Notes: generated by a model not told the origin, from the sequence alone. A stretch of 10,631 bases of DNA from an uncultured Campylobacter sp. (GCA_905373295.1 CAJPSJ010000046.1:1-10631), one strand, 5' to 3'; positions 1 through 7,691 are shown, counted from the stretch's first letter. A program made the numbers and translations.

Positions 1-639
1 GATCCCGAAGATATTTTGATCGAGGGGATCGAGGAGATCACGCAGGAGGATATCTATTTTGCGCGCGAATTTGATTTTATAATCAAGCTGCTTGCGGTAG
101 CCAAGCGCGCGTGTGATAATAAAGTCGAGTTGCGCGTCCATCCTGCGCTCATTTCAAAAGATCAAATGCTCTCAAAAGTAGACGGCGTGATGAACGGCGT
201 GAGCATCTACGGAGACTGCGTCGGCGAGAGTATGTATTACGGACCTGGCGCGGGCGGTAGCGCTACGGCAAGCGCCGTTATAAGTGATCTCATCGACATC
301 GCGCGCGATAACAAAAACCCGATGCTCGGATATAAAATTTTGCCGAGCGAAAATTTTATGCAAATTTTGCCTAGCGAACAGATCCGCACGAAGTATTATT
401 TCAGGCTGCGCGTGCGCGATGAGAAGGGCGTGCTTGCGAAGCTTACGAACATTATGAGTTTAAACGATCTTTCGATCGACAGCTTTTTGCAAAAGCCTAA
501 GCTCAAAACGGATGAGGAAGTGACGCTGTTTTTCACGACGCATACGTGCTGCGAGAAGGACATAAAGCGCGCCATAAGCGTGATTAGCGGCGAAAATTTC
601 ATCACGCAAAAGCCTTTTATGATCAGGATCGAAAGCTAG
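1..639 (+). CDS. hom: Homoserine dehydrogenase, C-terminal part (5' end outside window)
   Basis: Homoserine dehydrogenase reduces aspartate semialdehyde to homoserine with NAD(P)H in the cytosol, the branch step to threonine and methionine. The frame is open from the first base of the window, so the N-terminal nucleotide-binding domain lies outside and only 212 residues are seen. The visible part starts in the catalytic domain, with a KLLAVAK segment and the family signature around GPGAGGSATASAVISD. It then has an ACT domain, starting near YYFRLRVRDEKGVLAKL, which in this family usually gives feedback control by threonine. The stop is one base before the next gene's start, so the two are very probably co-transcribed. 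The order hom, yraN-like, trxA, trxB is the one I know from C. jejuni. The TTG at base 16 is not the real start. The family call is secure; the exact effector is not visible. Confidence 0.93.
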   Translation, partial: DPEDILIEGIEEITQEDIYFAREFDFIIKLLAVAKRACDNKVELRVHPALISKDQMLSKVDGVMNGVSIYGDCVGESMYYGPGAGGSATASAVISDLIDIARDNKNPMLGYKILPSENFMQILPSEQIRTKYYFRLRVRDEKGVLAKLTNIMSLNDLSIDSFLQKPKLKTDEEVTLFFTTHTCCEKDIKRAISVISGENFITQKPFMIRIES

Positions 640-640
640 C

Positions 641-979
641 TTGGGCTTAAAAGAATACATTTTCGGCTTTGCCTGTGAGGACCGTGCAGCGGAATTTTTA
701 CGCGGCGAAGGGTTTGAAATTTTAAAGCGAAATTTCCGCTGCCGCTTCGGCGAGATCGATATAATCGCGCGTAAGGGCGGAATTTTGCACTTCGTCGAGG
801 TGAAGGCCACGAGCGGCGATTACGACGCTGCAGAGCGCGTGACGGGCGTCAAGATGGCTAAAATTTTAAAGGCGGCGGAATTTTATCTGATGAGCTGCGA
901 TACGGACGAGCCGTGGCAGATCGACGTCGTGGAAATTTATCCAAAGCAGATAAAATTTATCGCCAACATATCTTTTTGA
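641..979 (+). CDS. YraN/UPF0102 family protein (endonuclease-like fold)
   Basis: A 112-residue protein matching the UPF0102/YraN family, which has a restriction-endonuclease-like fold; its cellular role is not established. The core motif GEIDIIAR (about residues 33-40) followed by FVEVK (about 47-51) gives the D...ExK arrangement expected of a PD-(D/E)xK metal-dependent nuclease centre. The N-terminal part (G..CEDRAAEFL...GFEILKRNFRCRFGEID) also fits the family. The start is TTG, one base after the hom stop. It is chosen because it gives the usual family length, and the upstream frame only runs on into hom. The purine-rich stretch before it (aggatcgaaag) is a weak ribosome site, so translation may be coupled to hom. 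The family call is solid; nuclease activity is inferred only from the motif. Confidence 0.88.
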   Translation: MGLKEYIFGFACEDRAAEFLRGEGFEILKRNFRCRFGEIDIIARKGGILHFVEVKATSGDYDAAERVTGVKMAKILKAAEFYLMSCDTDEPWQIDVVEIYPKQIKFIANISF

Positions 980-999
980 ATTAGAATTTTTATTATTTA

Positions 1000-1020
1000 T
1001 TTAAGATAATGAACTATAAT
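1000..1020 (+). promoter_or_regulatory. Probable sigma-70 promoter of trxA
   Basis: The 70-base gap between the yraN-like gene and trxA holds TTTAAG at 1000-1005 and a perfect TATAAT at 1015-1020, preceded by a T-rich run. Campylobacter housekeeping promoters typically have a strong -10, a T-rich upstream part and no firm -35, which fits. Initiation would fall near 1027, leaving a short leader with the ribosome site AAGGAGA at 1038-1044. GATAAT at 1005-1010 is a weaker alternative -10. Confidence 0.6.
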
Positions 1021-1049
1021 CCGCGGAATTTTAACACAAGGAGAACATT

Positions 1050-1364
1050 ATGGGAAAGTATATAGAGCTTACTTCGGAGAATTTCGACGTTATTAAAGAG
1101 GGTGTCGCGCTAGTCGATTTTTGGGCACCTTGGTGCGGGCCGTGCCGTATGATCGCCCCGATCATCGAGGAGCTTGCGAACGATTACGAGGGCAAGGCTA
1201 AAATTTGCAAAGTAAATACCGATGAGGCGCAGGATTTGGCAGTGCAGTTCGGCGTTCGCTCGATCCCAACGATTCTATTTTTCAAAGACGGCGAGCTAAA
1301 AGCTCAGCTCATCGGTGCGCAATCTAAGCAGATCATAGCCGACAAGCTAAACTCGCTTCTGTAA
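1050..1364 (+). CDS. trxA: Thioredoxin
   Basis: Thioredoxin is the small cytosolic dithiol donor that reduces ribonucleotide reductase, methionine sulfoxide reductase and oxidised proteins, and is itself recharged by TrxB. The protein is 104 residues, the normal length, with the active site WAPWCGPC near residues 26-33, the buried aspartate in VDFW just before it, and the cis-proline motif SIPT around residue 75. The ATG follows AAGGAGA at 1038-1044 with five bases between, a strong ribosome site. It has its own promoter upstream and an intrinsic terminator directly behind the stop, so it can be made as a single-gene message in addition to any read-through from hom. Nothing is missing or unusual. 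Confidence 0.97.
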   Translation: MGKYIELTSENFDVIKEGVALVDFWAPWCGPCRMIAPIIEELANDYEGKAKICKVNTDEAQDLAVQFGVRSIPTILFFKDGELKAQLIGAQSKQIIADKLNSLL

Positions 1365-1369
1365 ATTTT

Positions 1370-1394
1370 AAAAGGGCGGCTTTCGCCCTTTTTT
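1370..1394 (+). terminator. Intrinsic terminator after trxA
   Basis: AAAGGGCG at 1371-1378 pairs perfectly with CGCCCTTT at 1384-1391 around a five-base GCTTT loop, and A1370 can add a pair with T1392. The hairpin runs directly into a T tract (1389-1394). It begins five bases after the trxA stop. Confidence 0.88.
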
Positions 1395-1408
1395 CTCCCA
1401 CTCATCGT

Positions 1409-1414
1409 TATATT
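1409..1414 (+). promoter_or_regulatory. Possible -10 element of trxB
   Basis: The terminator behind trxA implies that trxB needs its own promoter. TATATT at 1409-1414 is the best -10 in the 80-base gap, with initiation near 1421 and a leader of about 54 bases. TAAAAT at 1454-1459 also resembles a -10 but would start the message inside the ribosome site, so it is less likely. No -35 is evident. Confidence 0.35.
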
Positions 1415-1474
1415 AATTAAATTCGTAAATTTAGCGCCCGCGGCTTTACTTAATAAAATAATTAAGGAGAAAAA

Positions 1475-2419
1475 ATGTTAGATTTAGCAATTATCGGCGG
1501 CGGCCCTGCGGGGTTAGCGGCGGGGCTTTATGCTACAAGAGGCGGTTTAAAGGACGTCGTGATGTTTGAGATGGGTATGCCCGGCGGGCAGATCACCTCA
1601 AGCTCTGAGATGGAAAACTATCCGGGCGTAGCCGCGGTAACCGACGGGATGAGCTTTATGGCGCCTTGGCAGGAGCAGTGCTTCCGCTTTGGCTTAAAGC
1701 ATGAGATGGTGCGCGTGCTGCGCGTCTCAAAAGACGGCGATGGAAATTTTACGATCTATCTCGAGGGCGATCAAACGCGTCGCGCGCGCGCCGTTATCGT
1801 CGCTACGGGCTCTACTCCGCGCCGCGCGGGGATCGAGGGCGAGGATGAGTTCTTCGGTCGCGGCGTCAGTACCTGCGCGACCTGCGACGGGTTTTTTTAT
1901 AAGGGCAAAGAGGTTGCTGTCCTCGGCGGCGGCGACACGGCGCTAGAGGAGTCGCTGTATCTAGCTAAAATTTGCTCTAAAGTCTATCTGATTCACCGTC
2001 GCGATGAGTTTCGCGCTGCGCCTTCGACCGTGCAAAAGGTGCGCGAAAGTGAAAATATCGAGCTCATCACAAACGCGCTCGTAGAGCAGATCAAGGGCGA
2101 TGCAAGCGGCGTGACGGGCATAGTCATCAAGGATAAAATTAGCGGCGCCGCGCGCGAACTGCAGCTGCCTGGGATCTTCGTATTCGTGGGGCTTGACGTA
2201 CGAAACGAGGTGTTAAAAGACGAAAGCGGCAAGTTCATCTGCGACATCACGTCGGGCGGACAGGTCGCGGTAAATTTAAAGATGCAAACAAGCGTACACG
2301 GGCTATTTGCGGCGGGCGATATGAGACAGGATGCGCCTAAGCAGGTCGTTTGCGCGGCAGGCGACGGCGCGGTTGCCGCACTTAGCGCGATCGCGTATCT
2401 GCAAGGACACGATAAATAA
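1475..2419 (+). CDS. trxB: Thioredoxin reductase (NADPH, FAD)
   Basis: A flavoprotein that passes electrons from NADPH through FAD and a redox dithiol to thioredoxin. The 314-residue protein is typical of the low-molecular-weight bacterial type. The FAD-binding GGGPAG is at residues 8-13, the redox pair CATC has cysteines at 134 and 137 (E. coli TrxB has 135 and 138), the NADPH-binding GGGDTA lies near residues 150-156, and the second FAD contact HGLFAAGD is near 276-283. The ATG follows TAAGGAGA at 1463-1470. It sits 110 bases downstream of trxA but behind a terminator, so the pair are neighbours that may be transcribed separately. The gene is intact and faces the convergent lipoprotein gene beyond 2420. 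I see no strong plus-strand terminator in the 157-base gap. Confidence 0.96.
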   Translation: MLDLAIIGGGPAGLAAGLYATRGGLKDVVMFEMGMPGGQITSSSEMENYPGVAAVTDGMSFMAPWQEQCFRFGLKHEMVRVLRVSKDGDGNFTIYLEGDQTRRARAVIVATGSTPRRAGIEGEDEFFGRGVSTCATCDGFFYKGKEVAVLGGGDTALEESLYLAKICSKVYLIHRRDEFRAAPSTVQKVRESENIELITNALVEQIKGDASGVTGIVIKDKISGAARELQLPGIFVFVGLDVRNEVLKDESGKFICDITSGGQVAVNLKMQTSVHGLFAAGDMRQDAPKQVVCAAGDGAVAALSAIAYLQGHDK

Positions 2420-2521
2420 ACCTATCTTCGGAGCAAAATTTCATGGCGTGGCGGGCGAAACTGTTTCTGCCGCGCTTTAAATTTAAAACTTCACATAAAA
2501 TTTTGAATGAAATTTTATTAT

Positions 2522-2564
2522 AAAAAAAGCAGCTAAATTTTAAAATTTCATCAAATTTAGCCGC
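2522..2564 (-). terminator. Intrinsic terminator of the lipoprotein gene
   Basis: GCTAAATTT at 2532-2540 and AAATTTAGC at 2553-2561 form a perfect nine-pair stem, extended outward by two more pairs past one mismatch. The run of seven A at 2522-2528 reads as a U tract on the minus strand, so this is a terminator for the leftward gene that stops at 2577. On the plus strand the hairpin has no T tract, so it serves trxB less well. Confidence 0.75.
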
Positions 2565-2576
2565 GAGATAGGGCGC

Positions 2577-3305
2577 TTATTGCCTTTCGTAGAAGCCTGC
2601 TATGACATCTTTTGACTTCATTTTATTCACGGGATCTTCTTTGCCATTCGTGATAAGTTTAAATTTATCAGACAGATTTACGCTTTTACCCTCATTTACA
2701 ATAAAATTTAGCTCGATAGCAAGCTTTGATGATCCGCCTTCTTTATGTCCGAAGCTCGCGTCCAATTGTTCTGCGGTTATTTGCGAGTAATAAATGGCTG
2801 CTTTTAAGCACTCCATAATAGAGTCTATGTAGATTTCGGTATCGCTTTCTTTCAGTATCTCCCCTTTTAATTTGTCGTCGCAATCGACCGACTTCCATTC
2901 CTCCTCAAAAATTCTATTTTGCCTTTGGTTTTTAAGCGTTTCTTGAAATTTAGCTTCGTTTAATTTACAGTGTTCTTTTGCCAGCTTAAGCAAACCTTGC
3001 GCGTCGTAAGCCTTACCCTCATAAAAAGTCATAACTCTTTTTAAAGACGAGTCCAACATCTCTTGTTTATATGATTTAAGCCTCTGTTCTATATCCACGT
3101 CGCAGAGCATCTTAACCGTCTTTAATCCGCCGTTTTCCTCTTTGCTCCACGTGGTATTTTTGCAGATTTTCGAGCCCTCGATCGCCGCGCCGATATTCAT
3201 CGATTTGAAATCCGGCAGGGTGTAGTTTTTCACTAGCCCCACATCGTCATCGCCGCATCCTGCAAAAATCAACGCCGCAAGCGCAGCGCTCAATGCGTAT
3301 TTCAT
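2577..3305 (-). CDS. Predicted lipoprotein of unknown function
   Basis: I do not recognise this 242-residue protein. The N-terminus is a lipoprotein signal: charged MKY, hydrophobic ALSAALAALIFAG, then Cys17 in the lipobox FAGC, followed by GDDD. The mature part is mostly charged and probably helical, and has five further cysteines (near residues 48, 68, 113, 142, 166), which could pair in the periplasm. There is no membrane segment after the signal and no catalytic motif I can name. ATG is preceded by AAGGAG (3311-3316 on this strand), five bases away, so the start is firm. The gene stands alone, with its own terminator, between trxB and selC. Its base composition is visibly richer in A+T than the trx, mla and mod genes around it, which would fit a later arrival. 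Envelope location is well supported; function is unknown. Confidence 0.8.
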   Translation of the reverse strand: MKYALSAALAALIFAGCGDDDVGLVKNYTLPDFKSMNIGAAIEGSKICKNTTWSKEENGGLKTVKMLCDVDIEQRLKSYKQEMLDSSLKRVMTFYEGKAYDAQGLLKLAKEHCKLNEAKFQETLKNQRQNRIFEEEWKSVDCDDKLKGEILKESDTEIYIDSIMECLKAAIYYSQITAEQLDASFGHKEGGSSKLAIELNFIVNEGKSVNLSDKFKLITNGKEDPVNKMKSKDVIAGFYERQ

Positions 3306-3456
3306 ACTCGCTCCTTGAAGAAAAGTTAACGAACAATGCTATCCATCTCTGTTTAATAACGTATAAATTTAGAGCTTAAATTTGAGATAAATTCGAGAAG
3401 CATGTGGCTAAAAGCGTGAAAGATAAAATTTAAAGATGGAGTTTTTAAAAGAATTC

Positions 3457-3554
3457 GGCGAGAGAGGGAGGGAATCGAACCCCCCGGAAAACGGTCAACC
3501 GCCCTCCTATCGGATTTGAAGTCCGCAGACGCCGCCAGGTCGTCATCCTCTCCA
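3457..3554 (-). tRNA. selC: Selenocysteine tRNA (anticodon TCA)
   Basis: The minus strand carries a long tRNA of about 98 bases. Its anticodon loop CTTCAAA (3515-3521) holds anticodon TCA (3517-3519), which reads UGA. Its T loop is TTCGATT with a five-pair stem. A long variable arm, GGAGGGCGG-TTGA-CCGTTTTCC, can form nine pairs including three G-U. Anticodon, length and the long extra arm identify tRNA-Sec, the acceptor on which SelA makes selenocysteine, used in Campylobacter mainly for formate dehydrogenase. The 3' end reads CTC-GCC, so the terminal A of CCA is not encoded. My hand fold of 8 acceptor pairs plus 5 T-stem pairs leaves three mispairs (1-72, one in the D stem, 27-43), so the 5' end could be 3553 or 3554. 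The gene follows the RND gene by 27 bases on the same strand. Confidence 0.88.
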
Positions 3555-3581
3555 AATGCGGGAATTATAGCGAGATAAAAT

Positions 3582-6329
3582 TTATTTAGCTTTAAAGAGG
3601 CTAAATTTTAATCCCTTTCGGCTCATTATTAGCGACGGCAGGATTATGAGCGCGCCCAAAAGCAGAAGGCTCATCACCAGACATATTAACATCCCGAAGT
3701 AGATCGTAGGCCAGAAATTACTCATCATCATCACGCTAAAGCCCAAAATGATCGCAAACGACGTATAATACATCGCGTATCCGATACTTGCGTGGCTTGC
3801 GCGGATCGCCGCGGCCTCGTCGCCAAGGCGCGCAAACTCGCGCTTGTATCGATAGATATAGTGGATGACATCGTCCACACCGATACCGATGCTAATCGCT
3901 GCTATCGTAATACTCATGATATCTAGTGGAATGCCCGCAACCCCCATGATGCCGAAGCAGGCGCAAAGCGGGATTAAATTTACGACGATCGCGATAAGCG
4001 CGTATGAAAACGAGCGAAAGATGATCACGAAAAGCACGAAAAGCACGAGCACGGTGATACCCAGGGTGTCTATCTGCGAGCTCATCAGGCTTTGAAGCAT
4101 ATTGTTATAAAGCACCATTATGCCGCTGATTTGTGCGCTCGCCTGCTCGCCCGCGAGCAAAGAATTTAGTCCGCTTTGCAGATCCTTTAGGAATTTTGCT
4201 CTGCGTAAGCGCGGATCGCTATCTATCGTGCGAACGCTAAAGTGCGCCTCGTTCGCTTCGACGTTCACAAAGGGCGAAAGCACCAATTCGCGGTAGTTTG
4301 CCGGCATTTCAGAGTAGATTAGAGCAAGGCTCAGATCGTCGAGATCGCGCCCCTGATTGATCTGCTTACCGAGCTTTAAAAGCGATGCGAGCGAGCTTAC
4401 GTTACCGATAAACTCGTGCCCCGTGACGTTTTTGTCCTTCAAAAAATCATCTATTTTGCCGATGATACGCATCTTTTCGGATGTGAACCAATACTGCGGC
4501 TTGTTCTCGTTGGCGGCGTATTCGGCTTCGAAATCGCCAAAATCGTCGCTCGCGGTGGAATTTTGCTCTAAATTTGCGGTGTGGGTTTGATCTGAATTTA
4601 CGGCTTCATTTGATTGTGCTGCCGCAGCGGAACCTTGCTCGGAAAAATTTTGATCATTTAAATTTTGCGCGATAGAATTTTGCCGAGTAGAATCTGCCGC
4701 AAAATTTTGCCCCGCAGGATTGGAATTTTCGCCGCTCTTAAAATTTGCGCTACCGCTTGCGGAATTTTCACTCCCGCTAGCAGTATCTGCGCCGCCTGCA
4801 CTTTTAAATTTAACGACGATATCAAGCGGGATCGTTCCGCCCAGATTGGTATCGATGACCTCCATACCCGCGCGGATGTCGGTGCTTTTTTTAAAGTAGC
4901 CGATGAAGCTGTTTTCGACGCGTAGCTGCGAGATACCGTATAGCCCAAAAATCACCGCCGCAGCGCATACGCCATAGATCGCGCCTCTGCTGCGTAGCGC
5001 CGTTTCAGCGCACCAAAGGGTAAATTTAAAATGCTGCTCGAAGCTGCGGTTATTGTGCGTGCGCCTTAGAAGCGACATAACTGCGCCGAATACTCCAAAT
5101 GCCGTAACTAGCGAGATACTGATGCCTACGCTCATCATAATTCCCAGAGAAATTAGGGGCTTTATGTCGCAAAAAATTAGCGACATAAAGCCGATAACGG
5201 TCGTAAAGATTGCAAAAAAGCAGGGTCTTGCGCGCTCGCGCAGCACTGCATAAACGAGCTGACGCTGCGAAAAGGCGTGAAAGCGCGCGCTAAACTCGCG
5301 GTAGGCGACGGTTAGGTGGATACAGACCGAAACCGTGATGATGAGCTGAAGCGCTATGAAATTTGAGCTAATGACCGTGACCTCAAAGCTCAAAAAGCCG
5401 AAAAGTCCCGCTGCGAGCACGACCGAATACGCGCAGATGATAAGCGGCAGCAGGATAAATTTCGCCTGTCTAAAAAAAAGCCAAAAGCAAGCTAGCAGAA
5501 GCACCAAGGCGCCGAGTCCGTAGGTCGCCAGATCCGAGCGGACGTAGCCCACCATATCGTCGGCGATCATATTCAGCCCGCCTAGAAACAATCGGTCACC
5601 CGCAAATTCCTTCTCAAAGCCCGCGATCAACGCGCGCAAAGCCACAATGTCGCGGTGATCCTTTTCGCGCAGCTCGTCGCGGTAGGATTTGAAATTTTGC
5701 TCCGAAGCTTTAAGTGTATCTTTGAGCTGTGAAATTTGGGCATTGGAGCGGTTGCCCTCATGCTCCGCTTGCTTTAGAGCGCTTTTGGCTCCGTCTCTTA
5801 GGCGCAAAAGCTCCTCGTAGCGGGTCTGCGGTTTTAAATTTATTAAAATTGCGGTAGTGCGAAGATCGGCGCTTACTAAATTTGACGCATAAAAGGGGCT
5901 CGTAGAAAGCTCGCGCCTAGCTGCGGTTAAATTTACGTCTGCGTCGGTAAGAGTGGGTATGTGCTTAAGCAGCTCGCTCATACCCTCGCTTTTGTTTAGC
6001 AAAAGCGGCACATTCGTGATGTCCGTGACGCTAGCGACGAAATCCAGCTTAGAAAAAGCGGCATCCATCTGCTCTATTTTGCGGATCGTCTCGGGCGCTA
6101 AAAGATCGCCCGCGGGAGTGTATGCAAGCACCAAGAAATTCGGCGTTTCGTAGCGCTTGGATACTTCGCGCCAAATTTGAAGGTCTTTGTCATTATCTAG
6201 TAGAAGCGTCTGGCTTGAAGCGTCGATCTCGAGCTTTGTGGAGTAATATCCGAAAAACAGCGCAAGCGCCGTAAACAGCGCGAGCGTGATTTTCGGAAAC
6301 GCGACGATTAGGCGAAAAATTTTTTTCAA
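3582..6329 (-). CDS. RND/MMPL-family exporter (HpnN-like), third gene of the mla operon
   Basis: A 915-residue inner-membrane protein with the duplicated RND/MMPL layout. It has one N-terminal membrane helix (about 10-30), a first periplasmic domain (to about 262), five helices (about 265-420), a seventh near 450-468, a second periplasmic domain, and five C-terminal helices (about 750-905). The GIGVDD segment near residue 820 matches the conserved acidic site of the proton-driven family. The first loop has a charged helical stretch (about 169-240) that looks like a coiled-coil hairpin. The second loop has a low-complexity insert (about 511-600, see repeat). The start is TTG, 23 bases after the mlaC stop, with the weak ribosome site AAGAG. 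Its place behind mlaA and mlaC matches C. jejuni (Cj1371-Cj1373 as I recall) and suggests lipid or hopanoid-like cargo between the membranes. The substrate cannot be read from sequence. Confidence 0.87.
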   Translation of the reverse strand: MKKIFRLIVAFPKITLALFTALALFFGYYSTKLEIDASSQTLLLDNDKDLQIWREVSKRYETPNFLVLAYTPAGDLLAPETIRKIEQMDAAFSKLDFVASVTDITNVPLLLNKSEGMSELLKHIPTLTDADVNLTAARRELSTSPFYASNLVSADLRTTAILINLKPQTRYEELLRLRDGAKSALKQAEHEGNRSNAQISQLKDTLKASEQNFKSYRDELREKDHRDIVALRALIAGFEKEFAGDRLFLGGLNMIADDMVGYVRSDLATYGLGALVLLLACFWLFFRQAKFILLPLIICAYSVVLAAGLFGFLSFEVTVISSNFIALQLIITVSVCIHLTVAYREFSARFHAFSQRQLVYAVLRERARPCFFAIFTTVIGFMSLIFCDIKPLISLGIMMSVGISISLVTAFGVFGAVMSLLRRTHNNRSFEQHFKFTLWCAETALRSRGAIYGVCAAAVIFGLYGISQLRVENSFIGYFKKSTDIRAGMEVIDTNLGGTIPLDIVVKFKSAGGADTASGSENSASGSANFKSGENSNPAGQNFAADSTRQNSIAQNLNDQNFSEQGSAAAAQSNEAVNSDQTHTANLEQNSTASDDFGDFEAEYAANENKPQYWFTSEKMRIIGKIDDFLKDKNVTGHEFIGNVSSLASLLKLGKQINQGRDLDDLSLALIYSEMPANYRELVLSPFVNVEANEAHFSVRTIDSDPRLRRAKFLKDLQSGLNSLLAGEQASAQISGIMVLYNNMLQSLMSSQIDTLGITVLVLFVLFVIIFRSFSYALIAIVVNLIPLCACFGIMGVAGIPLDIMSITIAAISIGIGVDDVIHYIYRYKREFARLGDEAAAIRASHASIGYAMYYTSFAIILGFSVMMMSNFWPTIYFGMLICLVMSLLLLGALIILPSLIMSRKGLKFSLFKAK
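4530..4799 (-). repeat. Low-complexity N/S/Q/A-rich insert within the RND exporter
   Basis: This stretch encodes about residues 511-600 of the exporter, in the second periplasmic loop. It consists of irregular short units such as GQNF, RQNS, AQNL, DQNF, EQNS and GSENS/SGSANF. It breaks the domain between VVKF and PQYWF. At DNA level many units contain CAAAATTTT or a close variant, the same word that is frequent across the window, read as Gln-Asn-Phe. The units are not evenly spaced. It looks like a disordered linker that grew by slippage or duplication. Confidence 0.7.
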
Positions 6330-6352
6330 ATACCGCTCTTTCGGGCGCGCTG

Positions 6353-6937
6353 CTATTCGCCGCTATTGATGACGGTGGAATTTAATCGCTTTATAAGCTC
6401 GTCAAAGCCCAAGCTTTGCGTTACGTCGCCTAGCTGCGAGCGATAGGTTTGGATTAGGCTAACGCCCACGATATCGACATCGTAGATGCGCCAATCAGAG
6501 CCGTTAGGATAAAATTTAAAATCGATGTCGTAGTTTTTCTGCTCGCCGATGACCTGCGTTTTTAGCACGCGGCGCTTATCGCTCGGGCTTTGTTTGCTTA
6601 GCACCTTCATATCCTGATCGGTATAAAGCGAAAGTTTTTCGATAAAGGAGCGCTTTAGATGCGCCTCGAAGGCTTTATTAAATTCCGCGATTTGCGCAGG
6701 GCTAAGGCTCGCGTAATGTTTAGCAAGGGAGAGCTTTGCCATCATCTTGTAATCGAAGTAGCCGTCAAAAAGTGCAAAAATTTTCGCTGGCTTTGCGTCT
6801 TTCGGGGTACTGCTTCGCATAATATTTACGGCCTCGGCGACCTTTTGACTCATCACAGGCTCGATATCTGCATCGCTAATAGCGTGCGCCGAAATCAAAA
6901 GCGCTCCGCAAAGCGCTAGAACTTTTAAAATTTTCAT
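6353..6937 (-). CDS. mlaC: MlaC-family periplasmic phospholipid-binding protein
   Basis: MlaC proteins shuttle phospholipid through the periplasm between the outer-membrane MlaA site and an inner-membrane transporter. The 194-residue length is normal. A signal peptide (MKILKVLALCGALLISAHA) ends in AHA with likely cleavage after residue 19. The mature part follows the family pattern: ALFDGYFDYKMMAKLSLAKHYASL near residues 55-78, then PAQIAEFNKAFEAHLKRSF, and the C-terminal pair of strands with GSDWRIYDVDIVGVSLIQTYRSQ. It starts two bases after the mlaA stop, and its ribosome site AAAGGA (6944-6949) lies inside the end of mlaA, so the two are almost certainly translated from one message. The inner-membrane MlaFEDB genes are not in this window, which leaves the adjacent RND protein as a possible partner. 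Confidence 0.92.
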   Translation of the reverse strand: MKILKVLALCGALLISAHAISDADIEPVMSQKVAEAVNIMRSSTPKDAKPAKIFALFDGYFDYKMMAKLSLAKHYASLSPAQIAEFNKAFEAHLKRSFIEKLSLYTDQDMKVLSKQSPSDKRRVLKTQVIGEQKNYDIDFKFYPNGSDWRIYDVDIVGVSLIQTYRSQLGDVTQSLGFDELIKRLNSTVINSGE

Positions 6938-6939
6938 TG

Positions 6940-7659
6940 TTATTCCTTTATTAGTTTCTCGCGATTTTGCTCGTAAGCATCGCGTAAAAATGGATACAGA
7001 TCCACCGCATCTTTGGTCATTTTTTCATAAAATTTAGGATCGCGCGAGTAGTCGTTAAATATTCTAAATCCGTTGACGGAGTTTCGCACCGTGCCATCTT
7101 TAATATAATTTATCGGGTTTGAAAAATAATCTCCTACAAGTCCAGCTGTATCGCGTAGATTGCTCTGTCCTAAGATCGGCCAGACGATGTGAGGACCTGC
7201 CGGCACGCCCCAATACCCGAGTGTCTGCCCGAAATCCTCGTCGTGGCGTGGAATTCCGTAGTATTTGCCCGCCATATCGTTAAGCCCGCCGAAGCCAACG
7301 GTCGAGTTGATCAAAAACCGCTTCGTCTCGTCCCAAGAATTTTCAAATTTACCCTGCAGCAGGTTGTTTACGAGCCTCATCGGATATAAAATATTATAGA
7401 AAAAATTTGAAAACGCGCCCTGGATCGGATCGGGCATTACATAGTCGTAACCGCTGGCTACGGGGGTTAGTATATATGAGTAAAATACGTCGTTGAGGCT
7501 CGTCATAACGCGGTTATAGCCGCTAAGCGGATCGAAAACCTCGCGCTTGGCGAACTCCTCGTCAAAACCATCCGTATCGCTAGGCGCTACGTCTTGCTTT
7601 TGCGAGCAACCGCAGAGTGCCAATGCTGCGGCTAAGAATAGAATTTTTATAAATTTCAA
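6940..7659 (-). CDS. mlaA: MlaA/VacJ-family outer-membrane lipoprotein
   Basis: MlaA (VacJ) is the outer-membrane lipoprotein that removes mislocalised phospholipid from the outer leaflet and hands it to MlaC. The 239-residue protein starts with a lipoprotein signal and a lipobox LCGC with Cys18 as the likely lipidated residue. It then shows the family core: FDPLSGYNRVMTSLND, DPIQGAFSNFFYNI, LVNNLLQGKFE, FLINSTVGFGGLND, DFGQTLGYWGVPAGPHIVWP and DYFSNPINYI. The start codon is TTG, nine bases after AAGGAAGG (7669-7676); no ATG or GTG in frame fits better. It is the first gene of the leftward operon mlaA-mlaC-RND and has a strong promoter upstream. The gene is intact. Confidence 0.94.
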   Translation of the reverse strand: MKFIKILFLAAALALCGCSQKQDVAPSDTDGFDEEFAKREVFDPLSGYNRVMTSLNDVFYSYILTPVASGYDYVMPDPIQGAFSNFFYNILYPMRLVNNLLQGKFENSWDETKRFLINSTVGFGGLNDMAGKYYGIPRHDEDFGQTLGYWGVPAGPHIVWPILGQSNLRDTAGLVGDYFSNPINYIKDGTVRNSVNGFRIFNDYSRDPKFYEKMTKDAVDLYPFLRDAYEQNREKLIKE

Positions 7660-7691
7660 ATTGCAAACCTTCCTTATAAATCAAAGTGGCG

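Noticed and set aside
2495..2518. A/T dyad ATAAAATTT/AAATTTTAT behind trxB as a terminator
   Set aside because: The stem is all A/T and is followed by mixed A/T, then A's rather than a T tract on the plus strand. Such words are common here by chance.
4530..4799. CRISPR-like or tandem-repeat array in the insert region
   Set aside because: The repeated A/T word is only 8-10 bases, spacing is irregular, and the frame stays open as part of the RND protein.
4658..4948. Overlapping and antisense open frames inside the RND gene
   Set aside because: These frames cross the low-complexity insert, lack ribosome sites and resemble no family. The RND frame is continuous through the region.
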